Source: Ascidiaceihabitans sp039975415 (GTDB taxonomy: Bacteria > Pseudomonadota > Alphaproteobacteria > Rhodobacterales > Rhodobacteraceae). From it: a stretch of DNA of 64,000 nt. The translations under genes and the position numbers were made by a program. The stretch lies in NCBI RefSeq assembly GCF_039975415.1, contig NZ_JBDWHD010000010.1; one strand, written 5' to 3'. Below, piece after piece: positions 27,044 to 36,272 of the stretch (its first letter is position 1; every line of letters begins with the position of its first letter). The notes beneath the pieces were generated by a model. The model was not told the origin of the DNA, did no database searches, and saw only the letters and a program-made list of their open reading frames with translations.

Positions 27044-27550
27044 ATGCAATCTACAACCAGTCAGGAATTCATCGCAGCCATGCGCACTGTTGCAAGCAGT
27101 GTCAGCGTTGTGACGACAGATGGTGACGCGGGCCGGTACGGCGCCACAGTGTCAGCCTTTTGTTCGGTGTCGGCCAATCCGCCAACAGTTCTGGTTTGCC
27201 TCAATGCAGCATCGACAATTGCAGCAAAAGTCAGTGACAATCGCGCTTTTTGTGTAAACGTCTTGCCCGATCATGCGTCATACATCGCAGACCGATTTGC
27301 AGGGCGACACGACACGTTTATCCAAGACCGGTTTGAAGGGATGGACGTCACAGGGCCAGACTTTGGACCTGTGCATGGCCTGGCTGGTGCCACGTCCCTG
27401 CAATGTCAGCTGACGCAAGCGGTCATGGAAGGCACCCACCTTATCTGCATCGGGCGCGTCACCCAAATCGCTTTGGGATCAGAAATGCCTTTGACGTATT
27501 TGGCCGGTCAGTACCAAACCTCAGTCCCCACAAAGGCGGCAATGCCATGA
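27044..27550 (+). CDS. Flavin reductase (FMN-binding split barrel)
   Basis: 168 aa from ATG 27044, with AAAGGAG at 27029-27035 upstream; the longer frame is leader. HpaC/RutF-type pattern: FIAAMRTVASSVSVVTTDG, YGATVSAFCSVSANPPTVLV, NRAFCVNVLP. It supplies reduced flavin to a partner oxygenase, here most likely the luciferase-like protein at 29021. The stop overlaps the aldehyde dehydrogenase start in an ATGA. Confidence 0.92.
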   Translation: MQSTTSQEFIAAMRTVASSVSVVTTDGDAGRYGATVSAFCSVSANPPTVLVCLNAASTIAAKVSDNRAFCVNVLPDHASYIADRFAGRHDTFIQDRFEGMDVTGPDFGPVHGLAGATSLQCQLTQAVMEGTHLICIGRVTQIALGSEMPLTYLAGQYQTSVPTKAAMP

Positions 27551-29016
27551 CAGCACACTACCAAATGTTAATCGACGGGCAATGGGTCGATGCATCTGAC
27601 GACGCCCGTTTTGACAGCTTCAATCCGGCAACCGGCCAGAAATGGGCAACGATTCCCGAAGCAACAGAGCAAGATGTCGACGCCGCTGTTCGGGCCGCAG
27701 ACAGGGCACTGGACGGCCCATGGGGACAGATGACACCGACGATGCGCGGCAAATGTTTGCGCCGATTGGGGGATTTGTTGTCGGAAAATTCCGAAACGAT
27801 CGGACGCATTGAAACAGTCGATACAGGAAAGCTGTTTAAAGAAACCGCGTGGCAAGCCACTTACATAGCTGAATTTTTCCAATTTTATGCAGGCGCTGCC
27901 GATAAAATCCACGGCGAAACGCTGCCCATCGACAAGCCCGACATGTTTGTTTTCACCGACCGCGAACCTATCGGCGTCGTGGCCGCTGTCATACCATGGA
28001 ACAGCCAGATGTTCCTAAGTGCTGTCAAAATTGGCCCTGCTTTGGCGGCAGGCAACACAATCGTATTGAAAGCGTCCGAACACGCCTCTGCGCCATTGTT
28101 AGAGTTTGGAAAACTGGTGTCTGAAGCCGGTATTCCTGACGGGGTCATTAACATCGTGACGGGCCATGCCACCCCCTGCGGTCAAACCCTGACAACCCAT
28201 CCGCTGGTGTCCAAAATCGCCTTCACGGGTGGGCCCGATGCGGCGCGCCACATTGTGCGCAATGCTGCGGAAAACTTCGCCGAAGTGTCGTTAGAACTGG
28301 GCGGTAAATCCCCGTTTATCGTCTTTGAAGACGCGAACTTGGACAGTGCGGTCAATGGATCGGTAGCCGGAATTTTCGGAGCTACGGGGCAAAGCTGCGT
28401 CGCGGGCTCCAGGCTATATGTGCATGAGGACATCGCGGAAGCGTTCTTGGAACGCCTCGTGTCCATTGCCCAAGGCATCCGCATTGGCGACCCTCAAGCT
28501 GAAGATACGGAAATGGGGCCGCTGTGCACCCAAGGTCAGCTTGACCACATTGACACCCAAGTCGCTTTGGCCGTGCACGAAGGTGGCACTGTGCTGACGG
28601 GCGGCAAGCGGGCTGATGTGCAAGGGTTGTATTATGAACCCACCCTTATTTCTTGCCCGAGACAGGACATGACGATCGTCGACACCGAACTTTTTGGGCC
28701 TGTTCTGTCCGTACAAACTTTTAAAACCGAAGATGAAGTTCTGGCCTTGGCCAACGACAGCAAACACGGGTTGGCCGCAGGAATTTTCACCAAGGACAGT
28801 GCGCGCGCCTTGCGCATGTCAAAACGTGTGAAGGCCGGCATCGTATGGGTCAACACATACCGCGCCATCAGCCCCGTTGCGGCCTTTGGTGGCGTTAAAA
28901 ATTCCGGCTACGGCCGCGAAGCCGGGATGCAGGCCGTTTACGCCTACACCCGCCCAAAAACCGTCTGGATGAACCTGTCCGACGCCCCAATCGCCAACCC
29001 CTTCAAAATGAGTTAG
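27547..29016 (+). CDS. NAD(P)-dependent aldehyde dehydrogenase
   Basis: 489 aa, classic ALDH superfamily. Oxyanion-hole motif VVAAVIPWNSQMFLS, catalytic Glu in VSLELGGKSPFIV, catalytic Cys in GATGQSCVAGSRL and the C-terminal AAFGGVKNSGYGREAGM. The start at 27547 is fixed by the ATGA overlap. In tgn-type pathways the ring-opening product is an aldehyde oxidised by such an enzyme (TgnC role); the substrate here is inferred only from context. Confidence 0.93.
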   Translation: MTAHYQMLIDGQWVDASDDARFDSFNPATGQKWATIPEATEQDVDAAVRAADRALDGPWGQMTPTMRGKCLRRLGDLLSENSETIGRIETVDTGKLFKETAWQATYIAEFFQFYAGAADKIHGETLPIDKPDMFVFTDREPIGVVAAVIPWNSQMFLSAVKIGPALAAGNTIVLKASEHASAPLLEFGKLVSEAGIPDGVINIVTGHATPCGQTLTTHPLVSKIAFTGGPDAARHIVRNAAENFAEVSLELGGKSPFIVFEDANLDSAVNGSVAGIFGATGQSCVAGSRLYVHEDIAEAFLERLVSIAQGIRIGDPQAEDTEMGPLCTQGQLDHIDTQVALAVHEGGTVLTGGKRADVQGLYYEPTLISCPRQDMTIVDTELFGPVLSVQTFKTEDEVLALANDSKHGLAAGIFTKDSARALRMSKRVKAGIVWVNTYRAISPVAAFGGVKNSGYGREAGMQAVYAYTRPKTVWMNLSDAPIANPFKMS

Positions 29017-29020
29017 CCCC

Positions 29021-30052
29021 ATGAAATTCCATCTCGCAATCAACCTGGAACGTATGGATGACGCCACCGACATTCGTGCCGTACGTGACCACACGCTTAA
29101 AATGGTACAGCAGGCCGACGCCGCTGGGTTTGAAATTGCGTGGGCTGCTGAGCACCATGCGCTCGAAATGACCATCGCCCCAAACCCTTTCCAATTGATG
29201 ACGTGGTGGGCGGATCACACCGACACCATTCGTGTGGGCTGCGGCGTTGCGAACGCGGCGTATTGGCATCCTATCAATCTGGCTGGCGAAGCTGCGATGG
29301 TCGATGTTCTGTCCGGCGGCCGGTTAGAGCTGGGTCTGGGATCCGGGGCCTATCAACGCGAATTTGATCGTATGAAACCCGGTCTCGATCAACGCGACAG
29401 CTACAAATACATGCAAGAAATGTTGCCGCTGGTGCGCGAATTGTGGCAAGGCGACATCACACACAATGGCACGCACTGGCAATTCCCTGCCGCAACGTCC
29501 TGCCCCAAACCTTTGCAAGACAAAGTGCCGATGTGGGTTGCCGCACGTTCGCCAATCACCTTCGATTACGCGGTCGAAAACGACTGCAACATCATGTGTT
29601 GGCCTTTGGCGATGCCCATGGACGAGGCCGTCAAATACCGTGCCCAATTGGATGAAAGCATCGCAAAAGCAGGGGGTTGGAACGGCACTTTCGCACTTAT
29701 GCGCCATACCGCTGTCTACGACAACGACACCGATCGTGCCACAACAATAGATGCCATTCGCGGGGCCTTGGGACGTTTCGGCAATGTCATGATCAAAAAG
29801 GGCGAGGTCGTGAATGGCTTTCCAGAACAGGTCGCGTTGGCCGATTTGGATGGCAACGCCCGCGTCGACCCATCGATGCTGGAAGAGAACCTGATGTTCG
29901 GCTCGCCCGCGCAAGTCATCGAGAAACTGAAAGCCTACGAAGCCCTTGGCGTGGATGCTTTCATTTATTACGCCTCAATGGGGCTTGATATGGATGTGCA
30001 ACAGCGATCCATGGACCTATTCATCAACGAAGTTATGCCGGAGTTTACCTGA
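29021..30052 (+). CDS. Luciferase-like (LLM) flavin-dependent oxygenase
   Basis: 343 aa bacterial-luciferase TIM barrel: MKFHLAINLERMD, AAGFEIAWAAEHHALE, RVGCGVANAAYWHPINLAGE, VLSGGRLELGLGSGAYQREF and a C-terminal MFGSPAQVIEKLKAYEALGV. With a flavin reductase, ALDH and hydrolase in one operon, it fits the oxygenase of a two-component ring-opening system such as RutA (uracil) or TgnB (trigonelline). Its stop overlaps the next start by one base. Confidence 0.92.
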   Translation: MKFHLAINLERMDDATDIRAVRDHTLKMVQQADAAGFEIAWAAEHHALEMTIAPNPFQLMTWWADHTDTIRVGCGVANAAYWHPINLAGEAAMVDVLSGGRLELGLGSGAYQREFDRMKPGLDQRDSYKYMQEMLPLVRELWQGDITHNGTHWQFPAATSCPKPLQDKVPMWVAARSPITFDYAVENDCNIMCWPLAMPMDEAVKYRAQLDESIAKAGGWNGTFALMRHTAVYDNDTDRATTIDAIRGALGRFGNVMIKKGEVVNGFPEQVALADLDGNARVDPSMLEENLMFGSPAQVIEKLKAYEALGVDAFIYYASMGLDMDVQQRSMDLFINEVMPEFT

Positions 30053-30648
30053 TGCCCGCTGAAATTCGCCGTACAATCCTGAATGTGCAAGACACCTACA
30101 TTGAAGGTTGGAAAGCCGTAGAGACCCCGACCAAACTGATTGCTGCCATGGCGATTATCAAGAACCCGTGGTTCGGACGCGGTCATGTTGAAAACCTGCG
30201 CCCCGAAATTCGGGACGTCGGCCCCGAAGTGGGTGCTTTGTTGACCAAAATGATATTGGACGTGGCGGGGGATGGCGTTGAAGGCTACGGCAAAGCGTCG
30301 GTCGTGGGCATGGGCGGTGAACTGGAACACGCCCAGGCTTTGACCCACACGCTGTGGTTTGGCAATAAGTACCGCGAAGCTGTTAACGCACAGTCCTATT
30401 TGGTATTTTCCAACACCCGCGGTGCAGCAGGTACATCCTTGATGATACCTTTGATGCACAAGGATGACGGTGGAAAGAGGTCTCATTACCAGACCATTCA
30501 TGTCAGCGTTCAAGACGCCCCTGCCGAAGATGAAATCATCATGGCCCTTGGAGCATCCATTGGTGGTCATCCCAACCACCGCATCGGCAATCGCTACGAA
30601 GACCTGAAGGAAATGGGCCACGACGTGGACAATCCCGCCGGTGTCTGA
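30052..30648 (+). CDS. AA_synth-family (PF06684-type) protein
   Basis: 198 aa. Matches the amino acid synthesis family by the patterns NPWFGRG near residue 40, VVGMGGELEHAQALTH, and GGHPNHRIGNR near the C-terminus. The biochemical function of this family is unknown to me. It is embedded between the oxygenase and hydrolase with overlapping ends, so it is very likely a pathway component. This extra gene distinguishes the cluster from the tgn and rut operons. Confidence 0.85.
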   Translation: MPAEIRRTILNVQDTYIEGWKAVETPTKLIAAMAIIKNPWFGRGHVENLRPEIRDVGPEVGALLTKMILDVAGDGVEGYGKASVVGMGGELEHAQALTHTLWFGNKYREAVNAQSYLVFSNTRGAAGTSLMIPLMHKDDGGKRSHYQTIHVSVQDAPAEDEIIMALGASIGGHPNHRIGNRYEDLKEMGHDVDNPAGV

Positions 30649-31432
30649 TGCGTTTGCCCCTGATGGCACGGCCTATGACCTGACAGGCCCCGTCGATGCG
30701 CCTTGTGTCGTGTTGATCCATGGGCTGGGCCTGTCGCGTGCACTTTGGGACGCGCATCTGCCAGCCTTGGCGGACTATCGCGTGCTGCGCTATGATTTAT
30801 ACGGTCATGGCGGAAGTGCGCCCAGCGCTGTGACGACCAGTCTTGCGGTGTACGCCCGACAGCTGGCCGATCTTATGCAGCATCTGGGCATCGACGCAGG
30901 CCATATCGTGGGCTTTTCTATCGGCGGCATGATCAACCGGCGCTTCGCTTTGGATTTCCCGGAAATGGCGCGGTCTTTGATCATTATGAATTCTCCTCAT
31001 GATCGCGGTCCGCAAGCGCAAAAAGCCGTCGAAGACCGCGCAATTGCCGCCCGCAACCAAGGCGCTTTTGCGACTTTTGAGGCAGCCGTAGCGCGGTGGT
31101 TTACGCCTGATCATCAAAAACACGGGACGGGACCGGTTCTGGTGCGGGACTGGCGCACCCAAGTCGATGACGAAAGCTATGCGCAGACCTCTTGGGTTCT
31201 GGCGCATGGCGTGCGTGAATTGATCGGTCCCGACCCAGCCATTGCGCACCCCACTTTGGTCATGACATGTGAAAACGATGTGGGGTCGACACCGGCCATG
31301 AGCCACGCAATCGCGGAAGAAATCCCAAACGCAACCTGCGTTATCATACCCGAATACAAACACTTAGGCCTGATCGAAGATCCGGACGCTTTCACCCGTC
31401 CGATACTGAATTTTCTGAACACCCTAGATTGA
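30641..31432 (+). CDS. Alpha/beta hydrolase (PcaD/RutD-like)
   Basis: 263 aa. Oxyanion region VLIHGLGLSRALWDAHLP, nucleophile elbow VGFSIGGM with Ser at the centre, and C-terminal catalytic His in EYKHLGLIEDP. It overlaps the AA_synth gene by 8 bases. By analogy with TgnD/RutD it would hydrolyse the opened, oxidised intermediate (amide, enol-lactone or N-formyl bond); the bond is not determinable. Confidence 0.9.
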   Translation: MSDAFAPDGTAYDLTGPVDAPCVVLIHGLGLSRALWDAHLPALADYRVLRYDLYGHGGSAPSAVTTSLAVYARQLADLMQHLGIDAGHIVGFSIGGMINRRFALDFPEMARSLIIMNSPHDRGPQAQKAVEDRAIAARNQGAFATFEAAVARWFTPDHQKHGTGPVLVRDWRTQVDDESYAQTSWVLAHGVRELIGPDPAIAHPTLVMTCENDVGSTPAMSHAIAEEIPNATCVIIPEYKHLGLIEDPDAFTRPILNFLNTLD

Positions 31433-31463
31433 CAAGCCCCTTGGCCCGCCTCAGGTTGCGCGG

Positions 31464-32384
31464 ATGATTGGCCACATCCTGACCCTAAAACAACTCGAGG
31501 CGCTTATCTGGGTCGCCGACTTGGGCAGTTTTCGCAAAGCAGCCAAACATCTGAACACCACGCAGCCCAACATCTCGACCCGCATTTCAGGGCTGGAAAA
31601 GACCCTTGGCGTGATCTTGATGGAACGCGATGCGGGGTCTGTGCGCCTGACAGAAAAAGGGCGCGACATTCTGCACGCCGCGCGCGCAACATTACGACAA
31701 GCCGAACATCTGGTCGAAGTGGCCGAACGCCCCGACCTGATCCACGACCGCTTGCGATTGGGTGTGACAGAACTGGTCGCCTGCACATGGCTGCACAGCT
31801 ATCTGCGCCGCATCAAAGAAACCTACCCTTCGGTTTTTGTGGAATTGACCGTGGACTTGTCACGAAATCTGGACAGGGCATTGGCATCCAACCGGCTGGA
31901 CATCGCGATCATGAACGCGCCTTTTACGGCCCCTGTTGACGGCATGATAGAATTGGGGCGCTTCGGATATATGTGGACCGCAAGCCCGAATGTCGCTGCC
32001 GAACTGCAAGGGCCCTGCACGATCAAGGACCTGCTGCCATACTCGATATTGACCCATGCACGACACACGTTGCCTTTTATCGAGCTGACCGAAGAAGCCA
32101 CACGCATGGGGTTGCAAACGGCGCGTATTGTGCCCTCCAATTCTATGACGTCCTGTGTGCAAATGGTTGCTGACGGCATGGGGGTTGCCCTGTTGCCACG
32201 TGTTCTGGTCGAACGTGACATCGCCCAGCGCCGCCTTGTTCAACTGGACGTCAACTGGACGCCAAATGCACTGCGGTTTGCAGCACGGTATCAAACAGAA
32301 AAAATGACGGTGTTCATGAACAATGCCGCCGAAATGGCAAAGGATGTTCTTGTCGCTTACCAAGCTGACCGATCGTCGCTCTGA
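31464..32384 (+). CDS. LysR-family regulator upstream of the hyu operon
   Basis: 306 aa. Helix-turn-helix at LTLKQLEALIWVADLGSFRKAAKHLNTTQPNISTRISGLE and a C-terminal sensor domain. It stands 31 bases after the hydrolase and in the same direction as the hydantoinase operon that follows, with a palindrome (32384-32404) directly at its stop. Likely regulates hyuAB; it could also be read from the upstream oxygenase operon. Confidence 0.92.
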   Translation: MIGHILTLKQLEALIWVADLGSFRKAAKHLNTTQPNISTRISGLEKTLGVILMERDAGSVRLTEKGRDILHAARATLRQAEHLVEVAERPDLIHDRLRLGVTELVACTWLHSYLRRIKETYPSVFVELTVDLSRNLDRALASNRLDIAIMNAPFTAPVDGMIELGRFGYMWTASPNVAAELQGPCTIKDLLPYSILTHARHTLPFIELTEEATRMGLQTARIVPSNSMTSCVQMVADGMGVALLPRVLVERDIAQRRLVQLDVNWTPNALRFAARYQTEKMTVFMNNAAEMAKDVLVAYQADRSSL

Positions 32385-32404
32385 TGATAGATTTTTTCTA
32401 TCAT
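32384..32404. promoter_or_regulatory. Palindrome in the hyu promoter (ATGATAGA-N5-TCTATCAT)
   Basis: Perfect 8-base arms around five T, right after the LysR stop and 76-96 bases before the chosen hyuA ATG, followed by an AT-rich stretch (TATATATTTGAAATAAAAA) that could hold the promoter. Uses the TGATAGA core also found at mtlE and the xylA regulator. Confidence 0.5.
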
Positions 32405-32479
32405 ATATATTTGAAATAAAAATTTGCAGCTATGCAAGGAACGGCTCATTCTGACCGTGACAGCATATGGACAGATCAG

Positions 32480-34558
32480 ATGGCACAACATTCTACTCGG
32501 CTTGGCGTCGACATCGGCGGCACTTTTACAGACGTGGTTCTGGAAACGGGCGGGGCGTCGTTTTCGACCAAAGTTCTGACCACCTATACCGCCCCTGAAA
32601 ACGCGATCATCGACGGGATGCATCAGGTTTGTGCGAAAGCCGGCATCACCCCGTCACAGATCGATCAGATCATTCACGGCACGACACTGGCGACAAATGC
32701 CCTGATCGAACGCCGCGGCGCCAAAACCGCGTTGATCACCACCGAAGGCTTCCGCGATGTGATCGAAATGCGCACTGAATCGCGCTTTGAACAATATGAC
32801 CTGAACCTGAACCTGCCCGATCCCCTGTTGCCCCGCTATATGCGGTACACTGTGCCGGGGCGAGTGGATGCGACGGGCGCTGTGCTAAAACCATTGTCGC
32901 GCGCCGACATTGAACCCGTCGTGGATCAGATCAAGGCCGCAGGCTATGACAGCGTCGCGGTCGGGCTGATCCATTCCTACCTGAACGACAGCCATGAGAA
33001 GCTGGTGCGTGACGTGCTGGCCGAAAAGCTACCCGATGTGATGGTGTCCCTGTCTAGCGAAGTGTCACCGCAAATGCGCGAATACGAACGTTTTAACACC
33101 GTGGTCGCCAACGCCTACATTAAGCCTTTGATGAAGTCGTATCTGGGCCGCCTCGAAGGCCGGCTGCAAGACGAAGGCGTGGGGTGCAACATCTTCCTGA
33201 TGCATTCAGGCGGCGGCATAATTTCCATCGACAGCGCTGCTGAATTTCCTGTCCGTCTGGTTGAATCCGGTCCCGCCGGTGGGGCGGTTTTTGCAGCACA
33301 TATCGCTGCGCGGTACGGGTTGGACAAAGTATTAAGTTTCGACATGGGCGGCACAACAGCCAAGATTTGTCTGATTAAAAACCAAACCCCTAAAACATCG
33401 CGTGTTTTTGAAGTCGCCCGCACCTACCGCTTCAAAAAAGGCTCCGGCATGCCGATTTCCATTCCCGTCATCGACATGGTCGAAATCGGTGCAGGTGGCG
33501 GAAGTCTGGCGCATGTTGATGCGATGCGCCAAATCCGTGTTGGGCCGGAAAGCGCAGGCTCTGAACCCGGCCCCGCATGTTACGGGCGCGGCGGTAAACG
33601 TCCTGCTGTAACGGATGCCGATCTGGTTCTGGGCAAGCTTGATGCAGACAACTTTGCGGGTGGGTCAATTGTTCTGGATGCGGACAGTTCCAAAAACGCC
33701 CTGACAACCCATCTGGGCGATGCATTGGATATGGATGCGGCAACATCAGCTTTCGGTTTGGCCGAAGTTGTGGATGAAAACATGGCCAACGCAGCACGGG
33801 TGCACGCCGTCGAAAATGGCGAAGACCTCAGCGATTACACCATGATTGCCTTTGGCGGGGCGGCGCCTTTGCATGCGGGCCGCTTGTGCGAAAAACTGGG
33901 CGTCGAACGCCTGCTGGTGCCCCCCGGGGCGGGGGTTGGATCTGCCATTGGATTTTTGCGGGCACCCTTCAGCTTTGAGGCGAACAGATCAGTTTACATG
34001 ACGCTGGACGCGTTTGATCCGGACAAAATCACAGCCCTTTTGGGGGACTTGAAAACCGAAGCCACGGGATTTGTGCGCACTTGTGATGCGCAGGCCGAAA
34101 TCCTGTCCGAATTCAAAGTCTACATGCGCTACGCAGGGCAAGGTTGGGAAATCCCGATCATGCTGACCGAAGCACAAGCCATGGCGCCTGATGCCGACAC
34201 CTTCAAATCCCGCTTCACCGAAGACTACGTCAAGCTGTTCGGACGTGCGGTGGACGGCATGAACATCGAAATCACCGTGTGGTCTGTCAATGCAACAACC
34301 CGTCCCGAAACAGTGGCTCCGGTCGCCCAAAGCACCATCGGATCTGCAGCGCCCGTCGGCAGTGCGCGCACCCTGTTTGATCCGGCTTTGGCCAAATTTA
34401 TGCAAGCCGATGTCGTGTTGCGCGATCAAATGCACAGCGGCCAAACAGCGAACGGCCCCGCCGCCATCACCGAAGACGAAACCACGATCATTGTGCCCGC
34501 ATCACGCATCGCGCTGCGCCAACCTGATGGCTGCATCGACTTGCGCGTGAAAGGATAA
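32480..34558 (+). CDS. hyuA: Hydantoinase/oxoprolinase subunit A
   Basis: 692 aa from ATG 32480 so that the ATPase motif LGVDIGGTFTDVVLETGG sits at the N-terminus; an ATG 48 bases earlier is possible and neither has a clear ribosome site. Further family motifs are HGTTLATNALIERRGAKTAL, SFDMGGTTAKICLI, AFGGAAPLHAGRLCEKLGV. With HyuB it forms an ATP-dependent enzyme that opens cyclic amides or imides (N-methylhydantoin, 5-oxoproline) or, in related acetone carboxylases, carboxylates ketones. Confidence 0.93.
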   Translation: MAQHSTRLGVDIGGTFTDVVLETGGASFSTKVLTTYTAPENAIIDGMHQVCAKAGITPSQIDQIIHGTTLATNALIERRGAKTALITTEGFRDVIEMRTESRFEQYDLNLNLPDPLLPRYMRYTVPGRVDATGAVLKPLSRADIEPVVDQIKAAGYDSVAVGLIHSYLNDSHEKLVRDVLAEKLPDVMVSLSSEVSPQMREYERFNTVVANAYIKPLMKSYLGRLEGRLQDEGVGCNIFLMHSGGGIISIDSAAEFPVRLVESGPAGGAVFAAHIAARYGLDKVLSFDMGGTTAKICLIKNQTPKTSRVFEVARTYRFKKGSGMPISIPVIDMVEIGAGGGSLAHVDAMRQIRVGPESAGSEPGPACYGRGGKRPAVTDADLVLGKLDADNFAGGSIVLDADSSKNALTTHLGDALDMDAATSAFGLAEVVDENMANAARVHAVENGEDLSDYTMIAFGGAAPLHAGRLCEKLGVERLLVPPGAGVGSAIGFLRAPFSFEANRSVYMTLDAFDPDKITALLGDLKTEATGFVRTCDAQAEILSEFKVYMRYAGQGWEIPIMLTEAQAMAPDADTFKSRFTEDYVKLFGRAVDGMNIEITVWSVNATTRPETVAPVAQSTIGSAAPVGSARTLFDPALAKFMQADVVLRDQMHSGQTANGPAAITEDETTIIVPASRIALRQPDGCIDLRVKG

Positions 34559-34562
34559 ACCC

Positions 34563-36272
34563 ATGGCAAAATCACACTCAACCGTTGCGTATCAAGTCAT
34601 GTGGAACCGGCTGATTTCGGTGGTCGAAGAACAGGCACAAGCCCTTGTGCGCACGGCCTTTTCCACTTCAGTACGCGAAGCAGGCGATCTGTCAGCAGGC
34701 GTCTACGACGTCCAGGGCCAAATGCTGGCGCAGGCCGTGACAGGCACACCCGGCCATGTCAATGCGATGGCCGATGCCGTGGCCCATTTCATCCGACGCA
34801 TCGGGCGCGACAACATTTACGAACACGACGTCTACATTACGAACGACCCATGGGAAGGCACAGGCCACCTGCATGACATCACCATGGTCACGCCGTCTTT
34901 TCACAAAGGCCACTTGGTGGGGTTCTTTGCCTGCACCGCCCATATCGTCGACATCGGTGGGCGCGGGTTCGGGGCAGACGCCGCCAGCATTTATGAAGAA
35001 GGCCTTTATCTGCCCATCATGAAGTTCGCTGAACGCGGTCACGTGGATGCCACGTTGCTTCGTATCGTGCGCGGCAATGTCCGCGAACCCGATCAACTGG
35101 TCGGAGACATGTATGCTTTGGCGACGTGTAATGAAATCGGCCACCGCCGCCTGATCGACATGATGGAGGAATTCGGGTTGGATGCACTGGACGATGTGGC
35201 CACCTTCATTCTCGACAATTCGCGCCGCGCAACCATCGAAGCGATTGCGAAGCTGCCCCGCACCTCTGCCACAGGCGAAATGACAGTGGACGGGTTTGCG
35301 GCCCCCATCACTCTGAAGGTCAAAGTATCAGTACACAAAGACCGGATCGTGTCGGATTTCACCGGGTCGTCGGGCTTGGACAAGAAAGGCATCAACTGTC
35401 CGCTGGTCTATGCCAAGGCCTACGCCTGCTACGCGTTGAAAGTGGCCATTGCGCCAGAAGTGCCCAACAACGCCGCCAGCCTTGCCCCCTTCGAGATCGA
35501 AGCGCCAGTTGATACGATTGTGAATGCCGTGCACCCTGCCCCCGTGGCCCTGCGCCATATCGTGGGGCATTTTGTACCAGACACGGTTTACAATGCTTTC
35601 GACAAAATCGTGCCGGGTCTGGTGCCTGCGGAAGGGGCGGGATGTTTGTGCAACTTCCAAGTGTCGCTGCGTCCGCGCACCGATGCACCCGCGCCCGACG
35701 ACGCCCGCCGGTCCGAGGTACTGACTTTCAATTCAGGCGGATCCGGGGCGCGTCCCGAACACGACGGGCTGAATGCGACGGCTTTTCCATCGGGTGTCAT
35801 GACCATGCCCATCGAGGCCACAGAGCACGCAGGCCCCGTCATTATCTGGCGCAAAGAATTGCGCCCTGATTCAGGCGGCGCCGGCCAGCAACGCGGCGGC
35901 TTGGGGCAATACATGGAAGTGGGCGCACGCGAAGGTCATGAATTCGACATTCAAGCCATGTTCGACCGTGTGAACCACCCCGCACAGGGACGACGGGGCG
36001 GTGGCGCGGGCGCGCCAACCACAATCGCACAAGACGACGGCAGCCCGATGAACGGCAAAGGCAAGCAGTTCGTGGCCCACGGCCGGCGCGTGATGATGGC
36101 CTTCCCCGGTGGCGCAGGCTACGGCGACCCGGCAAAACGTTCAAAGGATCACGTAAAAAGAGACTTGGCATTGGGCTACATCTCTGCCGAAACTGCCGCA
36201 CAGGACTATGGCTTAAGCGCCGAAGATATCGCGGATGTGCAAAACACCGTGACCAAGGGGGGAACAATTTGA
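34563..36272 (+). CDS. hyuB: Hydantoinase/oxoprolinase subunit B
   Basis: 569 aa. Motifs: RTAFSTSVREAGDLSAGVYD, TNDPWEGTGHLHDITMVTP, HIVDIGGRGFGADAASIYEE and the Gly-rich C-terminal GGAGQQRGGLGQ and GGGAGAPTTI. Subunit partner of HyuA, four bases downstream of it. Its stop overlaps the start of the oxidase gene. Confidence 0.94.
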   Translation: MAKSHSTVAYQVMWNRLISVVEEQAQALVRTAFSTSVREAGDLSAGVYDVQGQMLAQAVTGTPGHVNAMADAVAHFIRRIGRDNIYEHDVYITNDPWEGTGHLHDITMVTPSFHKGHLVGFFACTAHIVDIGGRGFGADAASIYEEGLYLPIMKFAERGHVDATLLRIVRGNVREPDQLVGDMYALATCNEIGHRRLIDMMEEFGLDALDDVATFILDNSRRATIEAIAKLPRTSATGEMTVDGFAAPITLKVKVSVHKDRIVSDFTGSSGLDKKGINCPLVYAKAYACYALKVAIAPEVPNNAASLAPFEIEAPVDTIVNAVHPAPVALRHIVGHFVPDTVYNAFDKIVPGLVPAEGAGCLCNFQVSLRPRTDAPAPDDARRSEVLTFNSGGSGARPEHDGLNATAFPSGVMTMPIEATEHAGPVIIWRKELRPDSGGAGQQRGGLGQYMEVGAREGHEFDIQAMFDRVNHPAQGRRGGGAGAPTTIAQDDGSPMNGKGKQFVAHGRRVMMAFPGGAGYGDPAKRSKDHVKRDLALGYISAETAAQDYGLSAEDIADVQNTVTKGGTI

